A stretch of 64,000 nt of DNA, taken from the NCBI GenBank assembly GCA_965116565.1, contig OZ220699.1, positions 3,224,001 to 3,288,000 on the forward strand, in the 5' to 3' direction. Below are positions 61,793 through 64,000 of the stretch, piece after piece (positions within the stretch are counted from its first letter, which is position 1; each line of letters opens with the position of its first letter). The notes below the pieces were generated by a model. That model saw only the letters and a program-made list of their open reading frames with translations, was not told the DNA's origin and searched no databases. The position numbers and the translations under genes are program-made. The DNA comes from Bin87 sp965116565. Lineage in GTDB: Bacteria; Chloroflexota; Dehalococcoidia; Lucifugimonadales; UBA3495.

Positions 61793-62839
61793 ATGGAATT
61801 CGGTTTGTTCCTCGAATTTCCCCGTCCCATTGATGGCGACCATCACGACGCGTTCACCCAGTCGTTCCGCCTCGTGCAGGAAGCCGAGGATCTCGGGGTC
61901 GCCTCCTGCTGGCTTGCCGAGTACCACTTCAACATGGAGCGGGTCCTGGCGTCGCCGGTGATGATCGCCACCGCCATCGCCGCCAAAACCCACACGATGC
62001 GCATCGGAACGGCGGTGTACTGCCTTCCCCTCGGGCACCCGATCCGCGTCGCCGAGGAGATGGCCACGCTCGACCACATCAGCGACGGGCGGGTCGAACT
62101 CGGCGTGGGTCGCGGCACCTTCCCCAACGTCCACGAAGGATTCAACGTAACCTTCGAGGAGAGCCGCAGCCGCTTCGACGAGTTCCTCGAAATCGTCAAG
62201 ACGGCCTGGACCGAGGAAACCTTTTCATTCCACGGCGAGCACTATTCCTGCGACGAACTGACGGTCACGCCGCGTCCATACCAGCAACCCCATCCGCCCA
62301 TCACCGTGGGCGTCACGTCCGCCGAGAGTTTCCCAATCATCGGCGCGATGGGCTACCCGCTGATCGTGAACCCGTCTCGCGTGTTCACCCTGGAACAGCT
62401 CAAAGGGCCCATGGAGGAATACCGCGCCGCCTGGAAAGCGGCCGGCCATCCAGGCGAGGGCCGGCTGGGACTTCGCGTCCCCATCTACGTCAACGAGGAC
62501 GCCGAGGCCGCCTACCGCAACCCCATGGAATCGGCGATGAACTCGATCACACGCCTGGGCGAAAGGGTCGGCTCCTACGCCGGTCGGGCCGGAACCATGG
62601 GCGACTGGGGCGAGCAGAGCCGCATCATCCTGGGCATGGACTACGACGACTGGCTGCGCGACAAGGTGGTGTACGGCACGCCCGACGCCGTAACCGAGCG
62701 CCTGACCGAGTTGGAAGAGACGTTGGGGCTGGACCAAATGATCTACGAGATCAACTACGGCAACCTGATGCCGGACGAAATGCAAACCGCGTCGCTCCGG
62801 CTGTTCAACAAAAAGGTGCTGCCCAGGCTCACCGCCTGA
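61793..62839 (+). CDS. LLM-class flavin-dependent monooxygenase 3
   Basis: 348 residues from ATG 61793 behind GAGAGGAG. Luciferase-like barrel: EFGLFLEFPRPIDGD, ASCWLAEYHFNMERVL (EYH in place of EHH), MRIGTAVYCLPLGHPIRVAEEM and DGRVELGVGRGTFPNVHEGF. Reduced-flavin/O2 oxygenase of unknown substrate, cotranscribed with the acyl-CoA synthetase. The EHH-to-EYH change at the active-site stretch sets it apart from the copies at 7332 and 54107. Confidence 0.9.
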   Translation: MEFGLFLEFPRPIDGDHHDAFTQSFRLVQEAEDLGVASCWLAEYHFNMERVLASPVMIATAIAAKTHTMRIGTAVYCLPLGHPIRVAEEMATLDHISDGRVELGVGRGTFPNVHEGFNVTFEESRSRFDEFLEIVKTAWTEETFSFHGEHYSCDELTVTPRPYQQPHPPITVGVTSAESFPIIGAMGYPLIVNPSRVFTLEQLKGPMEEYRAAWKAAGHPGEGRLGLRVPIYVNEDAEAAYRNPMESAMNSITRLGERVGSYAGRAGTMGDWGEQSRIILGMDYDDWLRDKVVYGTPDAVTERLTELEETLGLDQMIYEINYGNLMPDEMQTASLRLFNKKVLPRLTA

Positions 62840-62875
62840 GCAGCACCATAGGGGCAAAGCCCGGATTCCGATTCA

Positions 62876-63091
62876 CTACCTGCGGAACGATTCCCTCGAG
62901 AGGCCGGATTGACGGATTATCGCGATCAGCGTGCCGGCCTTGACATCTTCGCCGGTTCGGCCGAATGACAGAATGACCGACCAACGTTTGCCACTGTGAT
63001 GGGCCTGATAGACCCGATGTCAGCCTTTAACGAAACGCTCGAAACTAGACCCGTTCGCTTCCAACACGGCAATCACTTGCCGGTACGTTAT
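62876..63091 (-). pseudogene. Decayed HicA-type toxin gene
   Basis: In one frame the minus strand reads ITYRQVIAVLEANGSSFERFVKG, a TGA stop (63022-63020, codon 24), then HRVYQAHHSGKRWSVILSF and ending AGTLIAIIRQSGLSRESFRR. Both halves are HicA sequence, and the lost residue is the Ser of the catalytic G-S-H. The first codon is ATA rather than ATG. The stop and the missing start mean the toxin is dead unless both are sequencing errors. Confidence 0.75.
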
Positions 63092-63201
63092 ACGGTCGGC
63101 GTCCTCACGAACCTGGTGCGCGCAACTCTGGTTCCGTGCGAAGTAAGCCTCAAGGCGGACAGGACCCCCGAAGTTTTGGACGCTGGCAACAAACGCAATC
63201 G

Positions 63202-63408
63202 CTAGCCAAACGGAGCCTTGCGATTGAGAAACACCGGCCGCTCACTTTCAGGCAAGTCGGAAACGTAATCAAGGTACGTGTCGACGGCGTCGGCAAGCTC
63301 ACGGCGCACTTCTTCCAAACTCGCTCCCTATGCGGGAAGGTCGTAATCAACGCAAAGGGCTTCCCAATCTCCGGGCTTGCCCCAGGCGTAGCAGGTAAGC
63401 GTGCGCAT
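63202..63408 (-). pseudogene. Decayed HicB-like antitoxin gene
   Basis: GGAG precedes ATG 63408. The frame reads MRTLTCYAWGKPGDWEALCVDYDLPA, a TAG (63330-63328, codon 27), then GASLEEVRRELADAVDTYLD and on to the stop at 63202. CAG to TAG is the simplest explanation, since homologues have Gln-Gly-Ala there. It is the upstream partner of the HicA remnant, 110 bp away; the module is not functional as read. Confidence 0.75.
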
Positions 63409-63442
63409 GGCGTTTCTCCGGATGCTCCGTCGCAGCCCCGTT

Positions 63443-64000
63443 CTAGTCCCAAGTGAAACAGACCTTACCGGTGCCCCCGGCTTCGAACAGCTTGTAGGCG
63501 GCGTCCGCCTCGTCCAGCGTGAACCGGTGGGTGAATAGCTCCTTGAGGGGCACCTGACGGTCCACCACGAACCGGGCCACCTCTTCCAGCCCGTTCAGGC
63601 TGAACGTCCACGACCCCACGATGGTCAGTTGCTTGTGGATGATCTGCGGGCTGACGTCAAACGTCGTGGTGTTGCCCTCGCCCACGAAGCAGACCCGGCC
63701 CCACAGCATCGCCGAATCCACCGCGTTGACGCGAGCCTCGGGCCGCCCGGTGCAGTCCAGCGCCGCCGGCGTTCCCTCGCCATGGGTCAGTTCGCGGATG
63801 GCCTCCACCGGGTTCTGGGTGCTGGCGTCAATGCACACGTCGGCGCCGAGACGCTGGGCCAGTTCCAGCCTTTCCGAATCCACGTCCACGGCAATCACGC
63901 GGGCTCCCATGGCCTTGGCAAACATGGTGCCACTGGCGCCCACCGGGCCCTGCCCGAATATCGCGATGGTGTCGTCGCCGGCCAGGTTGAGCCGCTTCAG
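63443..64000 (-). CDS. Zinc-type alcohol dehydrogenase (MDR family), C-terminal 185 residues (runs off the window end)
   Basis: An open frame from base 64000 to the stop at 63443. It begins inside the Rossmann domain, AIFGQGPVGASGTMFAKAMGARVIAVDVDSERL (dinucleotide motif GxGPVG), continues with ADVCIDASTQNPVEAIREL, ALDCTGRPEARVNAVDS and RVCFVGEGNTTTF, and ends with LFEAGGTGKVCFTWD. The zinc-binding catalytic domain lies beyond the window. Family members oxidise alcohols, polyols or threonine with NAD(P); the substrate cannot be assigned from this half. Confidence 0.88.
   Translation of the reverse strand: MKRLNLAGDDTIAIFGQGPVGASGTMFAKAMGARVIAVDVDSERLELAQRLGADVCIDASTQNPVEAIRELTHGEGTPAALDCTGRPEARVNAVDSAMLWGRVCFVGEGNTTTFDVSPQIIHKQLTIVGSWTFSLNGLEEVARFVVDRQVPLKELFTHRFTLDEADAAYKLFEAGGTGKVCFTWD

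Noticed and set aside
62996..63205. Small plus-strand gene downstream of the third flavin monooxygenase
   Set aside because: The minus strand of this interval encodes recognisable HicA sequence; the plus translation has no features.

Overview
The window looks like a piece of a high-GC chromosome from an uncultivated member of Chloroflexota, most plausibly a SAR202/Dehalococcoidia-like lineage. This is inference. It rests on a division cluster reduced to rsmH-ftsA-ftsZ with no peptidoglycan genes, a B12-dependent (class II) ribonucleotide reductase with nrdR, three luciferase-like flavin monooxygenase genes, several VOC (glyoxalase-fold) proteins, and an RND pump whose partner is predicted to be a lipoprotein and which has no outer-membrane channel beside it. 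I saw no tRNA, rRNA, CRISPR array, insertion sequence or prophage.

Layout. 1-2.8 kb (minus): acyl-CoA dehydrogenase (cut by the window edge), a PaREP1/HEPN-like protein and a DUF1800 protein. 3-7.3 kb (plus): three MFS exporters; the first two are tandem paralogues with unusual starts. 7.3-8.4 kb: a flavin monooxygenase. 8.7-14 kb: RND permease and membrane-fusion lipoprotein. 14-16.1 kb: sucCD. 16.3-19.9 kb: MATE exporter, three VOC genes and an unknown protein. 20-23 kb: membrane protein, NHL propeller, glutamate dehydrogenase. 23-24.6 kb: a repeat-rich, gene-poor stretch with one small gene. 24.6-29.6 kb (minus): a tight run of pdxA, a second PaREP1/HEPN-like gene, proC, yggT, a P-loop kinase and pepA. 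29.8-30.6 kb: a Panacea-domain gene and a convergent RelE-like gene. 30.7-36.2 kb (minus): nrdR, two unknown genes and nrdJ, where nrdJ carries an intein; a consensus promoter with two NrdR-box-like sites stands in front. 36.4-40 kb (minus): rsmH-ftsA-ftsZ. 40.3-44.6 kb (plus): tig-clpP-clpP-clpX. 44.7-53.5 kb (minus): dprA, topA, xer recombinase, aroQ, efp, xseA, xseB and a purN-like gene. 54-57.4 kb: a flavin monooxygenase, a two-domain VOC protein and a polysaccharide-deacetylase-like enzyme. 57.5-58.2 kb: a PIN toxin-antitoxin pair. 58.3-60 kb (minus): a UGSC-motif protein whose frame is interrupted by a TGA that most likely encodes selenocysteine, followed by an unknown partner. 60.1-62.8 kb: acyl-CoA synthetase and a third flavin monooxygenase. 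62.9-63.4 kb: a decayed HicB-HicA pair. 63.4 kb to the end: the C-terminal part of a zinc-type alcohol dehydrogenase.

How the genes fit together. Core cell functions (division, proteostasis, dNTP synthesis, DNA repair and topology, proline, PLP and TCA steps) are interleaved with accessory catabolic modules: flavin monooxygenases, acyl-CoA activation and dehydrogenation, VOC enzymes and exporters. That mix suits a heterotroph attacking diverse organic compounds. The observations most worth following are the putative selenoprotein at 59436-59996, the NrdR-controlled operon with two unknown genes and an intein placed at the radical cysteine, the paired PaREP1/HEPN-like genes embedded in unrelated operons, and the two MFS paralogues that appear to start at AUU.
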